Source of the DNA: Hericium rajendrae
Lineage: Eukaryota; Basidiomycota; Agaricomycetes; Russulales; Hericiaceae
DNA length: 64,000 nt
NCBI GenBank assembly: GCA_033439255.1
Contig: CM065892.1
Span: 868,001 to 932,000, forward strand
Reading direction: 5' to 3'
The notes beneath the pieces were generated by a model. It did no database searches, had not been told where the DNA came from, and was given only the letters and a program-made list of their open reading frames with translations. Shown here piece after piece: positions 36,983 through 46,764 of the stretch (positions are counted from its first letter, which is position 1; each line of letters begins with the position of its first letter). The translations under genes were made by a program, and so were the position numbers.

Positions 36983-37653
36983 CGAAAGAGTGAGAGTCAG
37001 AGGATGAAAAAGCTAGATGCACACAAAGTCCACAGGATGCGATTGCAGCTAAGTGAAGGAGGCCCAAGGTCTAAAGGCCTAACGCGTGGTGCGTTGCTTA
37101 TCGATAACGATGGCACCGGCTTCGCGGCATAGCAGGGCCCTTTGCAGTGGTGCGACCATGGTGAGCGCATCATGCCCTGAAGAGGGAATTCTGATGGTAA
37201 ATTCCCCGGTTCAGCTTTTCACTGTACATGTCCATACCGGCTCCGTGGCAAAGCCCGCAGCGACCTTACCCTCGAGCACGTTTGCACCCTGCATTGCTTA
37301 TTCGTCGGCATGCACTAAGGTGAAAGATTTTGTGATCAAGTAGACTGATATCGAAATGACCAGGCTGTGAAGTCGCAATCTATTTTTTGGACAATTTGAG
37401 CCGGTACTTACAGCCGTTTACAGTGTTTGAATGTAAAATCATGTGCCACAAATGAAACAGAAACATGTTTGGTGGTTACATTAAAAGACCACTACTTATA
37501 GGTGCCGAGAATAATACACGATGAAAGAACTCATAAGCTAATTGATATGGATGGTGCGGGAGAGTTCTCCAGTACTGGAACACCGAATGAATTGTACGAT
37601 GTAGTGTCACCTTAACGCCATCAACGGAACTAAAGAGAAGGTATCAGTGCTCG
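36983..37653. other. Flank of the transposase gene with a solitary MITE terminus
   Basis: At 37411-37423, after a TA, the sequence CAGCCGTTTACAG matches the first 12 bases of the 237-bp MITE, but the rest does not. It may be the end of a related element. No gene is supported. Confidence 0.45.
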
Positions 37654-39878
37654 CTATCGCAAAAACACAATTGACTGGTGAACACCAACAATGATTAGTT
37701 TCTTCCTACCCTTATATGTAGATACAGTCTTCTTGGTGACCCACCGAGGGGTGCCGTTGAGAAGAATGTGCAAGCGATGGTCCGGGAGGCAGGGATGGGC
37801 TTCACCGATCTTGGCTTCAGCCCATTGGAGATCGAGTTTCAAAACCCATATTTGAGGACCTGCGCATCCAGGCCACTTATGAAGAAAGAGCGTCCCGGGC
37901 GTAGGCGAAGGGACGGCCCTGGGATGTTGTAGCCTCTGCATTCCCATGGATACATACCATTTCATGTGATGATCGAGCCCTCTAACCTTGGCTTGGAAAC
38001 ACTCAAGGCTCTCGCACCTAGAAGAAGATGAAGCGGAAGGCTGTCCGTCATATTCTGGCGTAAAACCGACTTGTTACAAATTAGACAAGATAGAGGCAAA
38101 GAGAACATTTGCTTACCAGCTTCATCGTGGAAATGCGACACAGAAGGGGTCGCCTCTGGAGAGTTGCCTGGAGTAGAACCCCGTGAAGGGGTTTCTGAGT
38201 TTAGATTTCCTGGCGTGGCGGTGGCAGAGGGATAAAGGTTGGCGGTAGATGAGTCTCTTGATGTCCCATCCTCGAAGTTTCGGCAGACCGATGCATTGTT
38301 GTTAGAGGTTTCAGGATTCGATTCATGTTCTGGCGTAAAATTTGAAGCGGGCTGCACGTCCATGGAGGGCGCCGCAGATGCGATTTTCGGGGAAGACGGC
38401 TGGTTACTCGGTTCAGTGGTGTTCTGGATCGGTGATGCGGCAACGACGGCAAAGGCTGAAGTGACGCAGGGCAAGGAATCATCAGTGGATGCGCCAGTCC
38501 GCGCGACGTCGTCGTCGACCTGATGAACTGGGATCGACAGACCGCAGTCCATCTCAGACGGCGAGGAAATCATCAGCTTGACTGACTTTCCTTCGAGTCG
38601 AAGCGGGATGCTGGGCCTGATGGAAGGTTGGGCTAGACTGCCTTGCACCTCATTCTCGCTATCGTCGGCGATTGTTCCGTCAGCGAGCGAGAAGTCGTGC
38701 TCACTAATCGAGATACATAAGCTAGGGTCGACGGGAGATGCACTGGTCGGGGCATACCTGATATTGTCTCCAATCGATTGAATCGTCGAGGCAACGCTAC
38801 AGTAGGGTTGTCCATGGGGCCCTGGGGCAGCTTGGGGTAGAATCTGTCGGCTTCGATTCTCGGGCTGGTGACGGAAGTTCAGAATCAACCCGATGCCGGA
38901 CGATTCCTAGGATGCGACTCACTTCCTGCCCAAGAGTCCCGACGTTCGCAGAGGTAGATTGTTCTGTCTCCATGATGCCGGAAGAGGAGAGTCCTCTTGC
39001 CTCAGACCCACTTTCCTTCGGCTGCAAGCCTCAATAACAACCATGGTCGTGAATGGTAACAGAGGGCATACCTGAAGCCCGGTGGATTCATGATGGGCTT
39101 GAGGCTGTACGATAAAAGGCTTTGCCGTGCTCTCCAGAGGAAAATTCTGACGATGGACTGGAACGACCTGGAGGGATTGGTGTAAAAGCATATCAGTGAG
39201 CAATCATATAACGCATACCTTGCTTCGACGACGGTATGGTGCGACCTCGTCTCGGACGCTCCGATGTAAATGTGGCGAAAGGCGAGACGGAGCCATAAGA
39301 ATATATTTGCGATGTTAGGATAATTGACAGAAGACAACAAGAGTGTCGACAGACAGGTGAATGAGTTGCGTCGTCTGAGAGATCCTGTTGGATAGCATAC
39401 GACGTTGAAGGTGGCAGGAACACATGGCCCCAAGAGCAAAGCCCTTTCGAGTCGGCCAGCGCCGGTCTCCTCGCCAGAACATCATCAAAGGGATGGAGAA
39501 AGGAACCCTGAAATTGTTGGCCGAAACATCATCATAGTGCGGAAGGCCGCAGATTTTGGCGGACGTCCCATCCAAAGTGAGGTCATAATAGGCCGGTCGG
39601 CGGTGATGTCCCATCAACATCGGACCGATCCGAGATCGGAATGCGACGTCTGGCTCGATGGTCACGAACTCCTTCCGGGGTTGATTACTTATCTTCAAAC
39701 AAAATCTGTGCATGGACTGAAGTCGGGCGGATTTGTTGAAGCCATTGAAATGAAATGTTATCGCTGTCTCGTACGATGACGATCTGCTCGATTGTGCACC
39801 TATGTTTTTCTCCATGCATGGTTCGTTTATTGTTCCCACGTTTCTTGCGCTTGTCCATAACGGCATTGCAACCCTCAA
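37654..39878 (-). CDS. Hypothetical Ser/Pro-rich multi-exon protein
   Basis: A run of minus-strand frames joined by good splice signals. The 5' part (about 39640-39390) reads YYDLTLDGTSAKICGLPHYD and FSIPLMMFWRGDRRWPTRKG. The middle (38888-38105) is about 260 residues of low-complexity Ser/Thr/Pro/Asn sequence ending in SHFHDEA at an intron. The last exon (about 38057-37654) is more conserved in character: VLKLDLQWAEAKIGE and NGTPRWVTKKTVSTY. I do not recognise the family. It abuts the transposase gene on the same strand, so it could be cargo of that element or an unrelated gene. Internal exon limits between 39390 and 38890 are approximate. Confidence 0.5.
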
Positions 39879-41196
39879 CGATGTTCCAAGACTGGCAAAG
39901 GGCGAGTGTCGTCGTATATTTGGTTTTTGAGTTTGTTTTCATCTCACAATTGTCTTATAAGATGTGTCATGACTTAAAACCCAGCATTGACAGTATCGCG
40001 TTGTCATCGTCCTTGCGACATCCCCCCGCACCCCTACGCATCCCTATATAATGCCCCCACTCTCATGTATCATTGGTCTACGTGAGAAATACGTGCGTCC
40101 TTTCATATATCTTGCATCTCTGCCAACCATTTCGCCCGTTCATGGCCGCCTGTACCCGCGCCAGCACGCCAATGCCGGCAACCGTGCGCCTGCAGCGGCA
40201 GCCCGTAGGTATGGTCTACAGCTACCTTGCTATCAATACCTTGCGCCGCGATCGTGCGATATCCCGTCCCCTTTGCGTGCGCGAGGCGTTTCCGCTCACT
40301 CTACATGCTAGCTCATGTGACCTTATCCTTCACTATGCATTCCCTCATCCTCTGAGCGCTCGACGCCGAGCTGTCTCATGCATACTACTACTAGCCTGTC
40401 GCGGATGCGCTCAACGACCATAGTTCCACAAGCATACCTGCTAATCCCATTCCTTCCCTTGTTATCTGCTGGCTGAGTAGTGGTGCTCGCAGATAGAACA
40501 TGTACTTCACTATCGTTACATTTAATGCGGATATATTGCCGATTTATGAGCTTCCATCGCATTATGCGGACAGAATGCTAGTCTCATATCAAGACCCCAT
40601 GCGTGAGGGTTCCGGCCTCTCTTGTAATCGCACTACAAAACTTTTAACATGTACTGGGCCTGCTGCAGGGTGATGTGGCCGAAATCAATGTCGTCAGTGC
40701 AGATCTAACGAGAAGTAGTGTTTCTTTACTGTTTAACTTACCTTATATCTGACCTCCGTGTCTGCGATGTTTCAAGCATTGGACCGTGCCGACGGATGAG
40801 AAATTGACGTTGAAGACATGGTGCCGCCGCCACCTGAGAACAACGCGCGCTGACCTGCGCTGACGCAGCCTTCAGCGCAGAGATGCGGAGATTGTAAGAT
40901 TGTGAGTGCAAATCACACGATAACTGGGCTATTAATTCGGAATCACTTACCTTAGATAGAGTCCGACCTGTATACCAAATATCAGGCCTTAGTACGAGCC
41001 GACAGACTCAGAAACTTGCATTGAAGTGATCTCGCCTGGGGCTGCAGCGGGCGCTTAGGGAAGCCGTGGAGTCGAATGAGCCCAAGCGTCGCACGAAAGA
41101 TCGCGTTGTAAGCGTAAATCGCATGAGAAGTATATTTTTTTCTTCATGATTGCTTACTTTACCTATGAGTCGTACTGTACGCGGAATTTCAAGTAT
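39879..41196. other. No gene supported
   Basis: A TATATAA at about 40024 and a C-rich tract precede short frames without motif. At about 40730-40790 and 41150-41215 two weakly similar segments occur (CGTCGGC...TTGAA...GTAAG on the minus strand), perhaps old exon copies. Confidence 0.35.
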
Positions 41197-41695
41197 TCAA
41201 CCACGCCGACGAGGGGAGAACGTCCATGAAACGGAAAGTCTGCGACTGCGACTGCGACTGCGACTGCGATGAGTAAGCAGGCGGCCGGCGCTATGTTTAG
41301 AACCGGAGATCAGCATGATCTTGCAGAGCAGCATGTACTTTAGTGCGCTGAGCCCACGGGGGTCGTCGTGCGAGCTCAGGTTCTCGAACGTCTCGGAGAA
41401 GTACGTGTACGTGTCCTCCGCATGGAGAATGACGGACTGGAGGTCGAGCGTGGTTTGGAGGTAAGGCGGACAGCAGATGGAGTGCACAGCGGTACGAGCC
41501 GAGGTGTGTGTGTGAGTATACTTATGAGATCCTGGTTATCCTCAGGCAGATATACACGAACTTTGGCCTTGGGGAAGTTGCCGATGCCGCGGCAGATGCG
41601 AGATTCGAGGAGGTGGACCTCCGTCAGGATCATCTTGTCATCAAGGCGCCTCAACTCTGCGACCTTCGGCTCCGCTTGTCGTCTTTTGTTCACAG
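41197..41695 (-). pseudogene. RPN6: Rpn6 (26S proteasome lid subunit) fragment, middle part
   Basis: The minus strand reads LRRLDDKMILTEVHLLESR, then RGIGNFPKAK, an unspliced intron of about 60 bp, [23 protein letters not shown], and [13 protein letters not shown]...[14 protein letters not shown]. This is the PCI-proximal part of Rpn6/PSMD11, roughly residues 140-230. A few residues are deleted after HAED. The frame then runs into a CTGCGA hexamer microsatellite (41242-41268) encoding Ser-Arg repeats, and the PCI domain is absent. Confidence 0.85.
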
Positions 41696-41729
41696 AAAGT
41701 AAGGAATGTCAGACCTTCCTCAACATCTG

Positions 41730-42430
41730 ATCCACCATGAACTCACGAGCAAGGAGCCTGATGGATTCCATGTCACTCTCCGCACGAGTCCGTGTGGCCA
41801 GCCATAGTTGTGACTTGATTTGTCTCCGTATCCAGAATCTTGATGGTAAGCTCACTTCGATCGCAACATATCAGATGGGCCGCAATAATAGCCTGGCTGC
41901 TTACTCTGATGACACGGCTATTCGCTTCGCTTTCGGATCCACTGCGATACAACGGATCGACGCGCCAGGTACGCTAAGCACTGATGCCTGAAATTCTGCC
42001 AGACCGTGCGCATACAGTCTGACTTCTGAGTCTGCACTGGCGCTGCCGGTGAACCAGCAGTTGTTCTGGGAAAGTCAGCCGAAAGCTCATCGCAGATGGA
42101 GGCCGTCAGACGTACCGCAGAAGCCACAGCTATGATCGACTCCATAGATTCGATAGCAATGGATGGCTCATAGTCCTCTCCTTCCTCTGTCTTCCACATA
42201 CGCGCAACGGAGTCCTCTCCTGCCGTGTAACAGTATCTAGAAACGCGGTTGATTCAGTTTACCGGAGTAAAAAGGCACCCTGAACAGAGACGGAAGAGAA
42301 CTTACAGCCCATCTCTGGAGAATGCAAGACACGTGTGCCCTTGTGGGTGAGCGAAGCTCTTCACAGGTTTTTTCGGTGCCGTTGCGAGATCAGGAAGATG
42401 GAAAGGTGAACCAGAGTATCGCGCGCTAAG
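41730..42430 (-). pseudogene. Ctf4/Mcl1-like WD40 fragment
   Basis: On the minus strand, exons separated by good introns read SFAHPQGHTCLAFSRDGL, YCYTAGEDSVARMWKTEEGE, EPSIAIESMESIIAVAS, SEVRLYAHGLAEFQ, IRCIAVDPKAKRIAVSS and ELTIKILDTETNQ...MAGHTDS. This is the N-terminal propeller of the Ctf4/Mcl1/WDHD1 replication adaptor. After GHTDS a 1-bp change shifts the frame; the expected VRRVTWNPSGSLL continues in the next frame. The rest of the gene is missing. Confidence 0.7.
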
Positions 42431-43139
42431 CGGTCGTGCGACGCGTCGCGACACGTACCATCACTCGTGAGTCACAGAAGCATCACGTCATGCCATTACG
42501 CCCAGTGAAAACGCCGTCAACTGTGGACGGATGAGAGCGGATGAGGAACGGATATGCGCTGTCGTGCGCCGAGACCCGCTGTCATGTACGATTTTGAGAC
42601 AAAAGCGCATGACAGCGTGTGGCATCGCATCTCTGCGAATGATATTCCCACAGACGGTGTCATGCGATGTCATGCGATTGCGAACCGGTTCTCTAGTCTT
42701 TATGCGATCGCATGGTATCGGATGCCAGCACATGGACTCAACATATGTTAAAAAAATGCAGTATTACATTGATTATAGCCGATCTGATACCCAATTGACA
42801 GCCAGCGAGTCTGTACTTATCAGGAACTTAGTAGTGTAGGTGGTCGGAGAGGTTCGGTATAGTCAAAGAGTAAGTATAGGTCCTTGCAAGCGGAATGCGG
42901 GGGATGGGTGTCCTGCGAGTACGACAATAATTAGCTGGCAGCGGCGTTCTAAGCCACTTTGCGCTGCGTGCGCTGTAGGGCAGCATGCCGGTCAGTTAGT
43001 TATAGCCAAGCCACAATTGAGTAACGACTGTACCGTCTTCCGTAGAGCGGATGCTTCTGCCTTCAGATTCTAACGACGTGGTGCTGTCATCAACTCGCGT
43101 GCATTCAGATACAGAGTACAAAGCTCACCTCAACGTCTC
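42431..43139. other. Spacer within the mosaic region
   Basis: No gene fragment recognised. The 42440-42730 part is full of GCATG/GCGAT words (for example near 42600-42720), perhaps a decayed satellite. Confidence 0.35.
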
Positions 43140-43475
43140 GCACGGCCAGCGCCGCAAAAGCCTTGTTGCATTCCGCGACAGTCACGTTCGGATTTGCATC
43201 AATCATTTGTTTCATGTGTAAGCACCTACGGGATGACAGAAAACACAAAGGAAGTCTGAGTACAGTCTGGGAGATGTACGGCATATTACTTACTTGTCAC
43301 TAATGACTTCGGGGTTGTACTTGGTGGCAGCCTTTAGACAGGCCGATTTGTTGCCGCCTCTGGACTTGGGTGCAGCACCAGGCCTGGCTGCGCTCAGCGC
43401 AGGAGTCAGTTCCAATCCGGCTGAGTTGTCAATGACATCGGATGCGCCTGTGATTGGTGCCACAATGGAGACCGG
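43140..43475 (-). pseudogene. Unidentified gene fragment inside the mosaic
   Basis: Two exon-like pieces joined by a GTAAGT...GTAG intron (about 43223-43297) read ELTPALSAARPGAAPKSRGG, KSACLKAATKYNPEVISDK, then MKQMIDANPNVTVAECNKAF. The parent gene is not recognised. It joins the Rpn6 start at 43475/43476 with a change of frame. Confidence 0.4.
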
Positions 43476-43632
43476 TCTGATCCCGCAAGGCCTGATCGCG
43501 CTCCTCGGATAAGCCCTTCGACGTCGAGGCGGAAGCAGTGTTGAGGATCTGTTTGTAAATGGCCTCCGCGCAGATCGGGTCCGTGTCCGAGACGGATTCT
43601 GCCTACTTCAGAAGGGCTGTTGCACCGGCCAT
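43476..43632 (-). pseudogene. RPN6: Rpn6 fragment, N-terminal exon
   Basis: Starts at an ATG (43632) and reads MAGATALLK, a TAG stop where Gln is expected, then AESVSDTDPICAEAIYKQIL and ending RDQALRDQ. This is the start of Rpn6. The homology stops abruptly at 43476. The middle of the same gene resumes 1.8 kb away at 41695 on the same strand. Confidence 0.8.
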
Positions 43633-44091
43633 ACTCAGCTGGTAAGAAGATGAGAAAAAACGCGTAGGCCCAGGGTGGATTCGAGCAAGGTAGGCGTGTA
43701 GATCAGATAGATGTCAGGACGAAGTCCTGCGACGCGGTGAAGTTAAAAGCGCATGCTAGCATTCGACACATCCATCGCTCATCCATCCATAGTTCTATAC
43801 CACTCGAGCATAAACAATGAAACGACGCACCGCTCCATCCAAACTCAGAGAGAACGGGAATGGTGCTTGCGCCGCTACGATTCCGCTCGAGCTACGTGCT
43901 GCTACGTGTCCTTTCCGTAAGTCACGTTGACGCGTCGACTTGACGCGACTTGACGCGTCGCGGCGACGTTGATCGCCGCCTATGAACGCCGCTGATGTTA
44001 AATTTCAAGGCGTTCGCGCCCTTTTCTTCCAACCACCAACCTTCTCCCGCCAACCCCCTCACATCCATCTCTTGCCGTCCTTCGTCCAAAA
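43633..44091. other. Intergenic with short TTGACGCG repeats
   Basis: Contains tandem GACGCGTCGACTTGACGCGAC-like words at about 43925-43970, just upstream of the TET/JBP gene. No gene is supported. Confidence 0.45.
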
Positions 44092-46229
44092 ATGCCTCAG
44101 CCTGATGAAGGTGAGTCTTTTCCTCCGCGATTTTTCTCAGAGAGCCTCAGGAGCGCATCCTTGCGCGGCTCGTTTTGAGCCAGAGGGTGCGCGTCTTCTG
44201 GCTCCTGGCCTCCGCAAGCCTCGTTTCGGACGTGCAGGGTGCGTCCGCCGGGACTCTGATGGGACGGAGCCGATGACACCGCCAGCCCCAGGGCCGGCTG
44301 TGGTCCAGAGCGACCTTGCATCTTTTGGCCAGAAGGTGCGCGCCTTCTGGCTCCTGGCCTCTGCAGGCGTCGTCTCGGACGTGCAGGGTGTCCGCGGGGA
44401 CTCTGATGGGACATCGCAGCGGCCCAGATGACACCGCCGAGCCCAGCAGGGCCGGCTGTGGTTCCAGCGATGCGACCTTGCGCGGTCCGTTTCAAGCCAG
44501 AGGGCGTGTGCGCCTTCGCTTTTGCCTCCCGCCTGTCGTCGGACCATGCTCACTCTTGCCATGCTTCTGCAGGTTGCACGCCCCCGGCAGAGACAGAGAA
44601 TTTTTACCTGGTGCGTTGGCCGCACCCTCGTCCCCTTTTCTTCGCTAAGCCTTGCCAGAGAACCACCCCCGAAGTGGCCGTAATTCGCACGCAGGTCGAC
44701 TTTGGGGCATTCCTAGGGCCTGCGCTGGAGGCCGAGGAAGCTCGAATGCGTTCGGAGGGCAGCCGCTGCGGCGATGATGCAGCTCATCTGTTGGCATCCA
44801 GGATCTCTCGTCCCCGGACGCACCCACTTTCCTAGGCTCGCGCCTTCCTCATCCATCGACTCCTGCCCCTCAGCAGCTGCCAGCACATCCTGAGACGTTG
44901 CCCGCACCCGGAAAGAAGAGCAAGAAGAACAAAAAGGAAAGATTGGCCGCGCCAGTCGAGGAAAGCTCAATTCAGATCGCCGGCGCACGCGGCGAGTGGA
45001 AGACAAGCAGAGACGCAGCCCCTTCACCTTCAAGCTCAAAGCGAGGATGGCACAGAGACACGGGGCGCCGAAAACCATCCCTGTGGACTATCGCACGGGT
45101 GATTTTCCGGCCAACCACAACGGATACACTGCAAGGCCCCAAGCCAGGCTGAGAGAGGACCCGTACTCTCTCCAGGAACTCAAGGACATAGGGTTTGAGG
45201 TAGTTGAGTGGGATGGAAAGTAAGCAAACACATGTTCTCCTCTGCGGCTGATAATGACGAGTTGCCTTCTCAAGGGGGCCGGCATCATTGCTGGACCTCA
45301 TCGAGATCGGTATGGGGTACCTTGCCGGCCAACCGCAGGACCCTGATTGGAAAACTGTCGTCAACGATGCCAATGAAGTGTTGGAACAGGCACGGCTCGA
45401 CAGCGGGCTGCGGCCTGGCCAAGGCAAGGAAGGGAATCGAGGGAACTTCGTTGCGCTGTCTGCAGGCGTAACCCATGCCCCGCAGGGCAATCAACAGGTG
45501 AGCTGGGGCCTTTCAAAATGATGGACGCCTGTTAACGAATCCTTGGCAGGGTCCAAGGTACCGCAAGAATGACGGCAAAGTGCCAGAAATCATCGACAGA
45601 CTTGTGGCTTCGCCAGCCATCAAGCGCATTGCCACCTTTGGCAGCCGTCAGTGCTTCTACCGTCTGTTCTCTGTGTCGTCTCATATCAGCTACAGAATCA
45701 CTGGCGTACTATGCGCCAAAGGTGTACCGGCACTATGCAGAGCACTTGGAACCCATTTTACGACTACAAGCTCAAGCTTCTATTTCGCGACAGCATCTTT
45801 CCTTCGGCAAATTTCAACCTGGGACCTGACACCGCCTGTCGCGTCCACGTTGATTGCCAGAACTGCCCGTATGGATTCTGCTCGATCACGGCGTTGGGGA
45901 ACTACGACCCCAAGAAGGGCGGTCACCTCGTACTTTGGGATCTCAAGCTTGTCATTGAGTTCCCCCCTGGCTCCACCATCCTTATTCCCTCTGCGTGCCT
46001 GCTGCATGGAAACACGACAATCCAACCCGGAGAAAGGCGTTTCTCCTTTACGCAGTACTGCCCTGGTCCCTTGATCCAGTGGCATCGCTACGGATACCGT
46101 AATGTCCGCGCCCTCACACCTGCAGAAATCCTTGCTATTGACGGGCCGAAGGGCGCCCGTCGTGAGGAATGCCAGAAGCTTTTCTCAAAGCACCACGAGC
46201 TCTCTGAAGATCAGAAGCTCATGCTTTAA
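44092..46229 (+). CDS. TET/JBP-family 2-oxoglutarate/Fe(II) dioxygenase, possibly frameshifted
   Basis: The catalytic core is unmistakable for the basidiomycete TET/JBP type: FNLGPDTACRVHVDCQN with the HxD iron motif (about 45845), then GFCSITALGNYDPKKGGHLV, LWDLKLVIEFPPGSTILIPS, LLHGN with the second His, and GERRFSFTQY with the Arg for 2-oxoglutarate. Such enzymes oxidise 5-methylcytosine in DNA. N-terminal to it are a basic KKSKKNKKER tract (about 44920), PVDYRTGDFPANHNGYTA and introns at about 45222-45276 and 45499-45549. Two breaks are visible. Between about 45765 and 45790 the frame reading YYAPKVYRHYAEHLEPIL must shift by one base to enter the catalytic frame. A second frame change lies at about 44990. 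Either these are unusual introns or the copy is decaying. The stretch 44141-44530 is internally repeated. Confidence 0.8.
44187..44530 (+). repeat. Tandem duplication of about 150-170 bp in the 5' part of the TET/JBP gene
   Basis: The block GTGCGCG(T/C)CTTCTGGCTCCT occurs at 44187 and 44336, 149 bp apart, with matching downstream sequence (GGACTCTGATGGGAC, GGCCGGCTGTGGT). A third, diverged unit begins near 44490. Each block starts GTGCG and ends GCAAG or GCAG, so it may include a very short intron. Confidence 0.75.
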
Positions 46230-46764
46230 TTTCAGCGGATACATATATCTAGATCCACTTTTTTCTTGCTTAACTTTGCGTCTTTGCTCTTGTTTCTCAA
46301 AAAATCGACTTTCAATCAGCCGGGATCGTCGGGCAGTCGCGGGCTGGTAGTCTCTGGCAGTCGCAGACATCCCGATATACGTACTTTCACGACGAGGGAG
46401 GAAATCGATGTCGAAGTTGACCGGCCTCAGACAGCACCTAAGAGCGTGGCGCCCACGCGACGCGAACCGATCGCGGCATGAGCTGAAGGTCGTGCCGGAC
46501 ATACCTTATCTCACAATATATTAGTCCTCTAGCTAGAATACATTCTCTCATTGTTCTAACATCAAGCACAGTACATGTGTACAGACTAACGGGGAGTTCG
46601 CCAGGTGAGGGACGAAAAAGACGACGTCATACCCGTCAAAGTATGTCCGGCCCGGCCGGTGTTCGGCAGACCAAATCCGGCAGCCACCGCAGGGGCGAAG
46701 TCGATTTCTGCACTTTTGCCGATGCCGCCCGCCACCATACATACACGAATGCAACACTGCCATC
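46230..46764. other. Intergenic, no gene supported
   Basis: Between the TET/JBP stop and the WD40 start. No clear core promoter was recognised. Confidence 0.4.

Noticed and set aside
41242-41268. Ser-Arg repeat at the end of the Rpn6 fragment as an SR-type splicing domain
   Set aside because: It is encoded by a simple CTGCGA hexamer microsatellite reached after the conserved sequence stops.
43982-44625. Long antisense frames (132, 162 and 95 codons, minus strand) over the TET/JBP 5' region
   Set aside because: They mirror the tandem GC-rich repeats of the sense gene and have no motif of their own.
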